NCBI GenBank assembly: GCA_021788095.1
Contig: JAJYLB010000025.1
Location: forward strand, 1-54,982
From: Acidobacteriota bacterium
Lineage (GTDB): Bacteria; Acidobacteriota; Terriglobia; Acidiferrales; UBA7541
Direction: 5' to 3'
DNA length: 54,982 nt
The notes below the pieces were generated by a model. The model was not told the DNA's origin and made no database searches. It saw nothing but the letters and a program-made list of their open reading frames with translations. Positions within the stretch are counted from its first letter, which is position 1, and every line of letters starts with the position of its first letter. The position numbers and the translations under genes were made by a program. Of the stretch, positions 44,906-53,564 are shown piece after piece.

Positions 44906-45179
44906 CCCATGTTCCGAGGGATGTTCGGACGCAAGCGCAAGGAGAGCGATTTCAAGTCCGAAATTGAATCCCACATCCAGCTCGAGACCGAGCGGCTCGT
45001 CGAGCAAGGCCTTAGCCCCGCAGACGCTCGCGCCGCCGCCCGTCGCGCCTTCGGCAACGTGACCAAAGCCCAGGAGCGCTTCTACGAAGCCGGCCGCTGG
45101 CTCTGGTGGGACCGCCTCTGGCAAGACATTCGCTACGGCCTGCGCCAGCTCCGCCGCAATCCAGGATTCACCACGGTCG
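44863..45179 (+). repeat. Direct repeat copy 1: padR tail plus permease 5' end
   Basis: About 317 bases nearly identical (roughly six mismatches up to 45172) to 47571-47887, at a constant offset of 2708. It covers the last 43 bases of padR, the 3-base gap, and the first 88-90 codons of the permease. Confidence 0.9.
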
Positions 45180-47563
45180 CCATCGTCACCCTCGCCCTCG
45201 GCATCGGCGCCAACACCTCAATCTTCAGCGCGGTTAACGGGATACTGCTGGAATCTTTGCCCTACCCGCATCCCTCGCAGCTCGTGACGATCGCGGCGTT
45301 TGTGCGCTTCCCTGGGACAGGTGTGGTTGGCTTCTCCGGCTTGTCTTCCGACGTTTGGCGACAAGTCCAGGGGCACACGCCGGGCATTCAGGAGACGGCG
45401 GCATACCGGGACCGGCAGTTCACGTTCACAGGCCAGCAAGCGCCGGAACTCGTGCAAGCCACGGAGGTTTCGGGTTCGTTTTTCCAAGTGATGGGTGTGC
45501 CTCCGCTCCTCGGCAGGCCAATCCTCACGCCGGATACGGCACCTGGGGAAAACCGTGCCGCGGTGCTGAGCTATGCGCTATGGAGGGACTTTTTCGGAGG
45601 CGACCTTTCCGTTCTTGGGCGAGCCACCACGCTGGACGGCGTACCGTACAAAATCATCGGGGTGATGCCGCGAGGGTTTGGATACCCAAACGTCAAGCGA
45701 GGTTTGTGGGTTCCCCTTGTTCTGACTCCGAAAGAGGCAACCGAGTTCGGCGTGGTTAGCCTTGTCGCTCGTTTGAAGGAAGGGACAACAGTCGACGGGG
45801 CGAACGCCGAACTGAAGCCCGAGATTGCCAGTCTGGGCGATGAACTGCCTCCCCTCCTGCGCAAAGCCAAGCTCGTTGCCAGCGGATTGAAAGGGCAGAC
45901 GGTGGGTGACGAACGCACGCCGCTCCTGATTCTGCTGGGCGCGGTCGGATTCGTGCTCCTCATTGCGTGCGCGAACGTAAGCGCACTGCTGCTGGCGCGG
46001 GGCTGGGAGCGGCACCGCGAAGTGGCCATCCGCGAGGCGCTGGGCGCGACGCGTCGGCGCATGATTCGTCAATTCCTTGTCGAAAACCTTCTGCTTTCCC
46101 TGGCCGGGGGCACGCTCGGACTGCTGGTTTCGGTTTGGGGCATCCAGATGCTGCGCGCAATTGCGCCGCCGGGGACGCCACGAATCGACCACCTCCGCCT
46201 GGAGGCAAACGTGCTTTGGTTCACGCTGGCCGTCTCGCTGCTCGCGGGGATTCTGTTCGGCTTGGCGCCCGCACTTCAAGCCTCGGGGCGGGGAATCGGG
46301 GCGGCGCTCAAGGAGGGTTTTGGGGGGCCCGCAGCCGGGCGAAGCGCAGGGCCCAGGTCGCACCGGTTGCGCGGCTCGTTGGTGATCTTCGAGGTCGCGC
46401 TTGCGGTGATTCTCGTTATCGGTGCGGCGCTCGTGGCGCGAAGCTTCGAGAAACTGACGAGCCTGAAGCTTGGCTTCCGGACCGATCACATCCTTACCGT
46501 GACGGTGAACTTCAGCAAGTCCGTCTGCAACCCAGCGGGACCGGCGAACATCGCGCGCTGCAAACTCGCACTTAGCGAGGTGCTGCGCCGCGTACGAAGC
46601 CTCGCCGGAGTTGAGAGCGCCGCGGCCGCCTCGAGCCTTCCGCCGGAAGCGGGAGGTTTGATGTTCAGCCTTCACGTCGAAGGACGCCCCAACAAGATCG
46701 GGCTCGGCCAGGGGAATGAAATCGAGGTCCGGTTCATCTCGCCCGGTTATTTTCGCTCTTCCGGAATCCCGCTGCTCAGGGGCCGGAGCTTCCGGGACAA
46801 CGACACCACCGATTCGCCTGCGGTGGCGATTGTGAACGAGGCCTTCGCAGAAACATTCCTCGGCGGGGATCCGCTCGGGAAACGATTCGGAACTTCTGCG
46901 GGAAAGAACGGCGGGCCGCAATGGCGAATCGTCGGGGAAGTAGGCAACACTTTGGACTCCAGCTTTAACCGCTACAAGCCCATCCCGGAATATTATCGGC
47001 CGCTCGGCCAAATGAACTTCTTCACCGGCCAGAATCTGCTCGTGCGCACCGGCGTCGCACCGATGACGGTTGCGGCAGCTGTTGAGCAAGCGGTCTGGTC
47101 GGTGGACAAGGACGCGCCCATTACCGATCTGAAGACGATGAACCGGCTGGTCGCCGAAGCGGTGGCCGAGCCTAGATTCCGGACGCTGCTGTTGGGAGCC
47201 TTTGGGGCACTGGGCTTGCTGCTGGCCGTCGTCGGCGTCTATGGCGTGACATCCCATACCGTCGGTCAGCGCACGCACGAAATCGGCCTCCGCATGGCAC
47301 TGGGTGCCCGGCCCTCCGACGCGCTGCGGATGGTCATCTGGGAAGGCATGGCCCTCGCCGGCGCTGGCATCGGCATCGGCCTCTGCGGAGCGCTGGCCCT
47401 CACCCGTCTCTTGCGCGGTTTCCTCTTCGAAATCAAGCCGACGGATCCGGCAACTTTCGTGGGCGTAGGGGCCGCGCTTGCTCTTGCCGCTCTTGCGGCG
47501 TGCTACGTGCCCGCTCGCCGTGCCGCGCGCGTCGATCCCGTGACAGCGTTGAAGTACGAGTGA
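44909..47563 (+). CDS. ADOP-type MacB/FtsX permease, first copy
   Basis: 884 residues, roughly twice the length of a normal MacB-type permease, the ADOP hallmark. A soluble N-terminal region of about 75 residues (HIQLETERLVEQGLS, ARRAFGN) precedes the first helix (VAIVTLALGIGANTSIFSAV, about 90-110), a periplasmic MacB-like domain, FtsX helices around 345-460, a second helix and periplasmic domain from about 490, and the second FtsX set at the C-terminus (from about 750), ending PARRAARVDPVTALKYE. No ATPase gene adjoins, hence 'orphan'. Residues 1-88 are identical to the second copy; the rest has diverged strongly. Role unknown, presumably export or envelope mechanics. Confidence 0.88.
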   Translation: MFRGMFGRKRKESDFKSEIESHIQLETERLVEQGLSPADARAAARRAFGNVTKAQERFYEAGRWLWWDRLWQDIRYGLRQLRRNPGFTTVAIVTLALGIGANTSIFSAVNGILLESLPYPHPSQLVTIAAFVRFPGTGVVGFSGLSSDVWRQVQGHTPGIQETAAYRDRQFTFTGQQAPELVQATEVSGSFFQVMGVPPLLGRPILTPDTAPGENRAAVLSYALWRDFFGGDLSVLGRATTLDGVPYKIIGVMPRGFGYPNVKRGLWVPLVLTPKEATEFGVVSLVARLKEGTTVDGANAELKPEIASLGDELPPLLRKAKLVASGLKGQTVGDERTPLLILLGAVGFVLLIACANVSALLLARGWERHREVAIREALGATRRRMIRQFLVENLLLSLAGGTLGLLVSVWGIQMLRAIAPPGTPRIDHLRLEANVLWFTLAVSLLAGILFGLAPALQASGRGIGAALKEGFGGPAAGRSAGPRSHRLRGSLVIFEVALAVILVIGAALVARSFEKLTSLKLGFRTDHILTVTVNFSKSVCNPAGPANIARCKLALSEVLRRVRSLAGVESAAAASSLPPEAGGLMFSLHVEGRPNKIGLGQGNEIEVRFISPGYFRSSGIPLLRGRSFRDNDTTDSPAVAIVNEAFAETFLGGDPLGKRFGTSAGKNGGPQWRIVGEVGNTLDSSFNRYKPIPEYYRPLGQMNFFTGQNLLVRTGVAPMTVAAAVEQAVWSVDKDAPITDLKTMNRLVAEAVAEPRFRTLLLGAFGALGLLLAVVGVYGVTSHTVGQRTHEIGLRMALGARPSDALRMVIWEGMALAGAGIGIGLCGALALTRLLRGFLFEIKPTDPATFVGVGAALALAALAACYVPARRAARVDPVTALKYE

Positions 47564-47570
47564 AGGGCGC

Positions 47571-47887
47571 GGCGGCGGCCATCGGACGCATCCTGGAATC
47601 CGGGGAGGCCTAGACCATGTTCCGAGGGATGTTCGGACGCAAGCGCAAGGAGAGCGATTTCAAGTCCGAGATCGAATCCCACATCCAGCTCGAGACCGAG
47701 CGGCTCGTCGAGCAAGGCCTTAGCCCCGCAGACGCCCGCGCCGCCGCCCGTCGCGCCTTCGGCAACGTGACCAAAGCCCAGGAGCGCTTCTACGAAGCCG
47801 GCCGCTGGCTCTGGTGGGACCGCCTCTGGCAAGACATTCGCTACGGCCTGCGCCAGCTTCGCCGCAATCCCGGATTCACCATCGTCG
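47571..47887 (+). repeat. Direct repeat copy 2: padR tail scar plus permease 5' end
   Basis: Begins 8 bases after the stop of the first permease. The first 43 bases repeat the end of padR, including its Glu-Ala-stop, although no padR gene stands here. That is a scar of tandem duplication. Confidence 0.9.
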
Positions 47888-50346
47888 CAGCCCTCACACT
47901 TGCTCTCGGGATCGGGGCCAACACGGCGATCTTCAGCCTGGTAAACGCCGTGCTGCTGCGCAGCTTGCCGGTGCGCAATCCGGCCCGGCTGGTTCTGTTC
48001 TCGGATAATCCCAAAGAGTCGTTGAGCATGAGTGGCGGCATTCCATCGGGCAGGCAGACTCTGTTCTCTTATCCCTTCTATAGGTACGTGCGAGACAACA
48101 GCCGGCTGTTCCGAGGCATTTGCGCATTTCAGACTCCGGAGGACACGCTCACCGTTCGCGAAGAAGGCCGAGCGGGCGCCGCGGTCCAGGTGGCGCAAGG
48201 AAAAATGGTTTCGGGAGATTACTTTTCCGTGCTGGGCGTGCGAGCGATTTGGGGCCGCGCGCTCACACCGGCAGACGATCGGCCCGAGGCGCCGCCGGCC
48301 GCGGTGATCAGCTTCAATTATTGGAAGCGGAGACTGGCGGGCGATCCCGCGATTGTCGGTAAAACGTTCGAGATCGACGGCGTGCCCTTGACGATCGTGG
48401 GCGTGGCGCCGCGCGGATTTTATGGCGTCCGGATGACAGCCGGCTCCGCCGATTTCTGGATGCCGCTCGCTTTGCGGCCGCGAATGCCGCTGACGGCGAT
48501 GCCGCAGGCCAAGGGGCTACTGACCGATCCCCATTTCTATTGGCTGAACATGATGGGCAGGCTGAAGCCCGGAGTAACGATACGGCAAGCGCGCGCGGAA
48601 ATAAACACCGAACTGCGGCGGTACCTGACCGGACAGGCGGGATCGAGGATCGCAAAAGCGAATAGGCAAAGAATCGAGCGCGCTTACGTTCCGCTGGCGC
48701 CGGGCGGCCGCGGACTTTCCCAGTTGCGCTACCAGTACGCCGAGCCCCTGCGGATTCTGCTGGTCGTGGTGGGACTGGTGCTTCTGATCGCCTGTGCGAA
48801 CGTGGCGAATCTGATGCTCGACCGCGCGACGGCCAGGCGAAAAGAGATGGCCATGCGGTTAGCGCTGGGCGAAACGCGCACGCGGCTGGCCCGCCAGATT
48901 CTGATCGAATGCGCGCTCATCGCCGCGGCCGGCGCCGGGGCGGGAGCGATTTTCGCTTGGTGGAGTTTGCAGGTGCTGGTGGCCATGGTCGCGGCAAAGG
49001 TGCCGCTCGACGTCCGCCCGGATTTGGCGGTGCTTGCGTTCACGGCGGGCGTCTCCGTCTTGGCCGTGATTCTTTCTGGCATGGCTCCCGCGCTTCGCGC
49101 GGCACGCGTGGACTTGGTTCCGACGCTCAAGGCGGGTGAGGCGGCGGGTGGGGGCGAGCGGACGCGGTGGGGATTCGGAAAGGGGCTGGTCGTTTTCCAG
49201 GTTGCCGTCTCTTTGGTGCTCATGGTGGGAGCGGGGCTGCTGGTGCACAGCCTCATCGACCTGGAGAATCAGAACCTTGGATTTGACCCGGAGCATGTCC
49301 TGCTGGTGAATGTTGATACGGAGCTGGCCGGGTACAAGTCCAGCGAACTGCCTGGCCTATACCGCACTCTTGTCAACCGCATAAACGCGCTGCCGGGCGT
49401 GCGTTCTGCCAGCATCGGGTCGGAGAGCCCGATGAGTGGCAATTGGGGCGGGTTTCCTGTTTCCGTTGAAGGCGAGCCCCCACCCGCGGGCGGCGGGGCT
49501 CCGCAGGTGGTCGTGGTGGGGCCGCATTATTTTGGGACTGAACGGATGCCTGTCCTCGCGGGACGCCCCATTTCCGGCGAGGATACGGCCGCCGCGGCCC
49601 CCGTCGCTGTGGTCAATCAGGCCTTCGTCCGCAGGTACATCCCGGTGGGCAACGCCCTCGGCCGGCGGGTCAGCTATGGCGTGCCGTTTACGCCGCCGGG
49701 CAACCAGATCGTGGGCGTGGTCAAGGACGCGCGGTTTTCGAGCGCGCGCGAACCGGCGGGACCGATGTTTTTTCTCTCCGTCTTTCAACTGCAATCGGTA
49801 ATGGCTTCGGTGAATGAGATTGAAGTCCGCGCCGCCGGCGATCCTGCAAGTCTCGCTGGCGAAGTGCGTGAGGCGATTCACCAGATCGCTCCGGACCTGC
49901 CCGTCACCGATGTCACAACGCTCTCCGTGCAGGTGAATCGTTCGCTGGGCCGGCAGCGGGCAGTTTCCAGCCTGACGGGATTTTTCGGAGTCCTGGGACT
50001 GGTGCTTGCCTGCGTCGGACTTTACGGAATCATGGCCTACAGCGTGGCGCGAAGAACCCACGAAATGGGGATTCGTATGGCCCTTGGCGCGGAAAATGGG
50101 GACATCATGAGAATGGTCGTCGGGCAGGGCCTCCGCTTGGTCATCGTCGGCCTCGCGGTCGGAGTCCTGGCAGCCCTCGGTGTCACTCGTTTCCTTTCAA
50201 GCCTCCTCTACGGTGTCCGGCCCACGGACCCACTCACGTTCGCCGTGGTCTCTCTCCTCTTCACGACCGTGGGATTCCTTGCCAGTTACCTTCCCGCCCG
50301 CCGCGCCATGCGCGTCGATCCCGTGACGGCATTGAAGCACGAGTAA
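47617..50346 (+). CDS. ADOP-type MacB/FtsX permease, second copy
   Basis: 909 residues with the same double-permease order as the first copy: shared N-terminal 88 residues, helix (ALTLALGIGANTAIFSLVNA), periplasmic domain with SYPFYRYVRDNSRLF and WGRALTPADD typical of ADOP proteins, FtsX helices (LVGLVLLIACANVANLML-type), second half, and C-terminal YLPARRAMRVDPVTALKHE. Beyond residue 88 it differs strongly from the first copy, so it is a distinct permease wearing the same N-terminus. It is probably expressed from the padR promoter by read-through, 53 bases after the first copy. Confidence 0.88.
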   Translation: MFRGMFGRKRKESDFKSEIESHIQLETERLVEQGLSPADARAAARRAFGNVTKAQERFYEAGRWLWWDRLWQDIRYGLRQLRRNPGFTIVAALTLALGIGANTAIFSLVNAVLLRSLPVRNPARLVLFSDNPKESLSMSGGIPSGRQTLFSYPFYRYVRDNSRLFRGICAFQTPEDTLTVREEGRAGAAVQVAQGKMVSGDYFSVLGVRAIWGRALTPADDRPEAPPAAVISFNYWKRRLAGDPAIVGKTFEIDGVPLTIVGVAPRGFYGVRMTAGSADFWMPLALRPRMPLTAMPQAKGLLTDPHFYWLNMMGRLKPGVTIRQARAEINTELRRYLTGQAGSRIAKANRQRIERAYVPLAPGGRGLSQLRYQYAEPLRILLVVVGLVLLIACANVANLMLDRATARRKEMAMRLALGETRTRLARQILIECALIAAAGAGAGAIFAWWSLQVLVAMVAAKVPLDVRPDLAVLAFTAGVSVLAVILSGMAPALRAARVDLVPTLKAGEAAGGGERTRWGFGKGLVVFQVAVSLVLMVGAGLLVHSLIDLENQNLGFDPEHVLLVNVDTELAGYKSSELPGLYRTLVNRINALPGVRSASIGSESPMSGNWGGFPVSVEGEPPPAGGGAPQVVVVGPHYFGTERMPVLAGRPISGEDTAAAAPVAVVNQAFVRRYIPVGNALGRRVSYGVPFTPPGNQIVGVVKDARFSSAREPAGPMFFLSVFQLQSVMASVNEIEVRAAGDPASLAGEVREAIHQIAPDLPVTDVTTLSVQVNRSLGRQRAVSSLTGFFGVLGLVLACVGLYGIMAYSVARRTHEMGIRMALGAENGDIMRMVVGQGLRLVIVGLAVGVLAALGVTRFLSSLLYGVRPTDPLTFAVVSLLFTTVGFLASYLPARRAMRVDPVTALKHE

Positions 50347-50364
50347 AAGACGCCGTGCCTCGCT

Positions 50365-50952
50365 CTACCGTGGCTCGCCGCCGTCGAGCCCCAGGGCCGG
50401 GGCGACGGCCCGCATGGCTTCGATGCAATGGGCGATATGTTCTTCGAGGGGCAAACCCAGCTCTTCCGCGCCCTTGACGATGTCTTCCCGGTGAACGCCT
50501 CGGGCAAACGCTTTGTCTTTCATCTTTTTCCTGACCGAGGCCGGCTCGACCTCGTGAAGGCTGCGCGTGGGCTTGACCAAGGCGCAGGCCACCAGGAAGC
50601 CCGAAAGTTCGTCGCTGGCAAAGAGGGCGTGGTCCAGCAGGCTGGTGCGGGGGACGCCCGTGTAGTCGGCATGGGCGAGGATGGCATGGATGACCTCTTC
50701 GGGGTAACCGTTCTGGCGAAGAATAAGCGAACCTTGAGTCGGGTGCCCGGAGGAGGGGGAGTGTTCCGCATTGGGCCAGCGCTCGTAGTCGAAATCATGT
50801 AAGAGCCCCGCCAAGCCCCACAACTCCTCGTCGGCTTCAAACCGGCGCGCGTAGGCGCGTACGCATGCCTCTACCCCCAAGCCATGCCGGCGCAGGTTCT
50901 CATTCGAGGTGAATTCGCAGAGCAATTGCCAGGCTTCCGGGCGAGTTGGCAT
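50365..50952 (-). CDS. HD-domain phosphohydrolase
   Basis: 195 residues. His23, His52-Asp53 (GLLHDFDYERW) and later HPTQG and ASDELSGFLVA fit an HDIG-type metal-dependent phosphohydrolase domain covering most of the protein. Members hydrolyse nucleotides or act in stress signalling; the substrate is not evident. Start 50952 has GGAGG 8 bases upstream. It converges with the second permease (18-base gap) and diverges from the XRE gene. Confidence 0.8.
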   Translation of the reverse strand: MPTRPEAWQLLCEFTSNENLRRHGLGVEACVRAYARRFEADEELWGLAGLLHDFDYERWPNAEHSPSSGHPTQGSLILRQNGYPEEVIHAILAHADYTGVPRTSLLDHALFASDELSGFLVACALVKPTRSLHEVEPASVRKKMKDKAFARGVHREDIVKGAEELGLPLEEHIAHCIEAMRAVAPALGLDGGEPR

Positions 50953-50972
50953 AGCTGACCTCCGGTACAGGT

Positions 50973-50988
50973 TGGCATAGGAATTGCT
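50973..50988 (+). promoter_or_regulatory. Possible sigma54 (-24/-12) promoter
   Basis: TGGCAT, five bases, TTGCT: one mismatch to the sigma54 consensus TGGCAC-N5-TTGCW, with GG and GC at the right spacing. It points toward the XRE gene with a leader of about 300 bases. No activator gene is in the window. Confidence 0.3.
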
Positions 50989-51303
50989 TTATAGGGTATT
51001 GCCAAGAGCGCGAAAAAGCGGCCAAATGTCCCCTTTTGGCGACGCTTTTACCGCCGGAGAGTCGCCGGTAGTTATTTTAAGGTACCGGAGGGGGAAAAGC
51101 TTGGCAGGGATTGGACCCGCGGGGCAGCGGGAAAGGCAAGCGTGCAGGGAGAGGACAGTGCCGAAAAAAGCACTTGACGAAAGGGCGTCATCTCCGCAAA
51201 ATGCTCCTGCGCCCAGAGACGTTCTTGCCGCTGTTCTGCTTTCCCCCGATTTAGCCCTCTGCCTCTCGCAACCGCAAGCCGGATGAACCAGCGAGGAGAA
51301 CCA
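50989..51303. other. Intergenic region ahead of the zinc-ribbon/XRE gene
   Basis: About 315 bases without a convincing gene. It contains the promoter candidate at 51174-51202, and the ribosome site GAGGAG at 51293-51298. Confidence 0.4.
51174..51202 (+). promoter_or_regulatory. Possible sigma70 promoter of the XRE gene
   Basis: TTGACG, 17 bases, CAAAAT, about 100 bases before the coding start. The -35 is good and the -10 moderate. Confidence 0.4.
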
Positions 51304-51951
51304 GTGCTCGAAGAAAAAAGAGCGACCGAACAGATTGTGGCGGAACGTGAAGTGATTCGCTGCCAGTCCTGCGGGTTGGTCCAGTTCCGGACAAAGACGG
51401 GCAATTGCCGCCGCTGCGTGCGGCCGTTGCCGCCGCCGGTGGAAGAGATCATGGTCCCGGTGGTTCCTCGCGAGTTGCCGGGAGACGAGCGTCAGTTGTT
51501 CGAAAACTGGCCGAACCGCGAGACGGTGGAAAACATCGGGATGCGGATCCGGCAATTGCGAGAGGCGCGCGGAATGACCCAGAGCCAGTTGCAGGCGCGC
51601 TCGGGCGTTTCGCGGTCCTACCTCTCCCGCATCGAGAGCGGGCAGATGACGCCGAGTCTCGGCACGCTCGAGAAGATCGCCGAATCGCTCGGGGTGGGAC
51701 TCAACCGATTCTTCATCCCCGCCACCAAGAGCGAGGCGCTGCTCGAGGACCCCTTCATCCAGGGCGTGCGGCCGTACCTGCGCCAGCTCGACTTCACGCA
51801 GTGGCAATCGATTCTCAAGCGCCTGCAAGCCATCAACGAGCATGTGGAAAGCTCGAACGGGCACCACATCCATCCACCCCTGCCGGCTCGTCCGCACCCG
51901 GATGTCGGCCGGCGCGTGGCCGCACTTGCCGGGCACACCGCCCAGCGTTAG
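51304..51951 (+). CDS. Zinc-ribbon plus XRE helix-turn-helix regulator
   Basis: 215 residues from the GTG at 51304, which follows GAGGAG by 5 bases; an ATG 21 bases upstream (51283) is in frame but has no ribosome site. CQSC and CRRC (Cys20, 23, 35, 38) form a rubredoxin-like zinc ribbon. The XRE/HTH_3 domain follows at about 76-135 (IRQLREARGMTQSQLQARSG, SYLSRIESGQMTPSL). A C-terminal 80-residue region (FIQGVRPYLRQLDFTQWQSI) has no family I recognise. The metal ribbon joined to an XRE domain suggests a DNA-binding regulator responding to redox or metal, or using the ribbon to contact a partner (inference). Confidence 0.78.
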   Translation: MLEEKRATEQIVAEREVIRCQSCGLVQFRTKTGNCRRCVRPLPPPVEEIMVPVVPRELPGDERQLFENWPNRETVENIGMRIRQLREARGMTQSQLQARSGVSRSYLSRIESGQMTPSLGTLEKIAESLGVGLNRFFIPATKSEALLEDPFIQGVRPYLRQLDFTQWQSILKRLQAINEHVESSNGHHIHPPLPARPHPDVGRRVAALAGHTAQR

Positions 51952-51959
51952 GTGCTCCC

Positions 51960-53405
51960 TTACCCGCTGCCGGCGTAGATTCCCGGCCGCTTATCCTTCC
52001 ATGGCCGCGCCGCTTCAAGCTGCGCGGCCAGGCGAAACAGTGTCGCCTCGTCCCCGAACCGGCCGAAGAAATGGACGCCGACGGGCAGGCCATCCCCGCT
52101 CCAATAGAGCGGTACGGACATCGCCGGCTGGCCGCTCAGGTTCGCCAGTGGAGTGAAGGGCACGAACTGGACGGCGCGATCGAAACCGGCGAGCGGGTTG
52201 GCGGGAGCCGGCTCGAACGAGCCTAGCGGCAGCGGCGGCTCGGCCAAAGTCGGGGTAAGCCAAACCTCATAGCGAAGCATGAACCGCGCGATTTGCCGCG
52301 CGACGGCTTGCAAGGCGCTTTGCGCGAGCAAGTAGCTTGAGGAGCTGATCTGGCGGCCCTGCTCGGCGAGCGCCCAGGTGAGCGGCTCGAGAAGTTCAGG
52401 GGTGGGCGCCCGGCCGGTGACGAGCGCCATGCCATCGACTGCCGCTGCTGTCCCCGCCCGCCAAACCGTCAGGAACGACTGGACCATGAGCGGCCCGGGG
52501 ATCTCCGGCGCGTCCTCTTCGACGCTGTGTCCCAGACTTTCCAGCAGCCGGGCGGCGTCGTGCACGGCCGCGACGCATTCCCGGTCGATTTTCGCGCCGG
52601 AGGGGGCGCGCGTCGTGAAGGCGACGCGAAGCCGGCCCGGTTCGGCGCTCACTTCCTCGAGAAACGGCCGAGCGCGCGGCGGCGCCCGATAGGGATCCCC
52701 CGCGTCGGGGCCGCAGGTGGCGTCCAGCAAGGCTGCCGAATCCCGCACCGTCCTCGTTAGGGCATGTTCGACCACCAATCCGCCCATGATGTCGCCCACG
52801 TCCGGGCCGAGTGGCGTCCGGGCGCGGGTTGGTTTCAGGCCGAAGATTCCGCAACAGGAGGCGGGAATCCGTATCGAGCCGCCACCGTCGTTTCCGTGCG
52901 CCATCGGGACGATCCCGGCCGCCACCGCCGCGGCCGAGCCGCCGCTCGATCCGCCGGCAATGCGCGAGGGATTCCAAGGGTTGTGGCAGGGTCCCAGGAG
53001 CTTCGATTCGGCCGTCGGCAGAATGCCGAATTCGGGCGTATTCGTCTTGCCGAAGATGACCAGGCCGGCCCGCCGGAACCGGGCCACCAGTTCCGAGTCG
53101 TGATCGGGCACGTAATCGCCGAAGAACGCCGACCCGCCGGTCATCCGCGCGCCACGATAAGAAGCGATCAGGTCCTTGAGCAGGAACGGAACGCCACGAA
53201 ACGGTCCTTCGGGCAGCTTCCCTCCGCGTGCGGCGTCGCGCGCCGGCTCGTAGAGCGGCGCGACGATGGCATTGAGCGCGGGATTGACGCGTTCGGCCCG
53301 GGCAATCGCGGCTTCGAGCAGCTCGATGGGCTGAACGTCGCCCCTGCGGACCAGCTCAGCCTGGGCGAGCCCGTCGAGCTTCGAGAACTCTTCGTCTGTG
53401 GACAT
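51960..53405 (-). CDS. Amidase signature-family hydrolase
   Basis: 481 residues, the family's usual length. The catalytic triad is visible: Lys77 (FLLKDL), cis-Ser153 ([14 protein letters not shown]) and nucleophile Ser177 ([13 protein letters not shown]), with the 24-residue Ser-Ser spacing of known enzymes. It hydrolyses an amide, but aryl-acylamidase, 6-aminohexanoate-type and other functions cannot be separated here. GatA is unlikely without GatB/GatC nearby. Start 53405 has a weak ribosome site. No signal peptide, so cytoplasmic. It lies downstream of the dehydrogenase on the same strand, separated by a palindromic element. Confidence 0.88.
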   Translation of the reverse strand: MSTDEEFSKLDGLAQAELVRRGDVQPIELLEAAIARAERVNPALNAIVAPLYEPARDAARGGKLPEGPFRGVPFLLKDLIASYRGARMTGGSAFFGDYVPDHDSELVARFRRAGLVIFGKTNTPEFGILPTAESKLLGPCHNPWNPSRIAGGSSGGSAAAVAAGIVPMAHGNDGGGSIRIPASCCGIFGLKPTRARTPLGPDVGDIMGGLVVEHALTRTVRDSAALLDATCGPDAGDPYRAPPRARPFLEEVSAEPGRLRVAFTTRAPSGAKIDRECVAAVHDAARLLESLGHSVEEDAPEIPGPLMVQSFLTVWRAGTAAAVDGMALVTGRAPTPELLEPLTWALAEQGRQISSSSYLLAQSALQAVARQIARFMLRYEVWLTPTLAEPPLPLGSFEPAPANPLAGFDRAVQFVPFTPLANLSGQPAMSVPLYWSGDGLPVGVHFFGRFGDEATLFRLAAQLEAARPWKDKRPGIYAGSG

Positions 53406-53439
53406 GAGCGGTGCCCCCGGAACGTAGGTTCGCTTTTAG

Positions 53440-53564
53440 CAGGATGCTGCAGGAGCCCTTTTAGGACCGTCATTCTGAGCGCAGCGAAGGATCCCGACCC
53501 CATCCGCTAGGAATGAACGGGTCGCTTTGCTCAGCATGACACCACGGCACTCTGCAGCATCCTG
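53440..53564. repeat. 125-bp intergenic element with 13-bp inverted ends
   Basis: CAGGATGCTGCAG (53440-53452) and its perfect complement CTGCAGCATCCTG (53552-53564). An inner imperfect pair (GTCATTCTGAGC and GCTCAGCATGAC) is nested inside. The right end touches the stop codon of the dehydrogenase gene (53565-53567). It is a MITE/REP-type element in structure. Confidence 0.65.

Noticed and set aside
51960..53405. GatA subunit of the amidotransferase
   Set aside because: No gatB or gatC nearby, and the sequence fits general amidases equally well.
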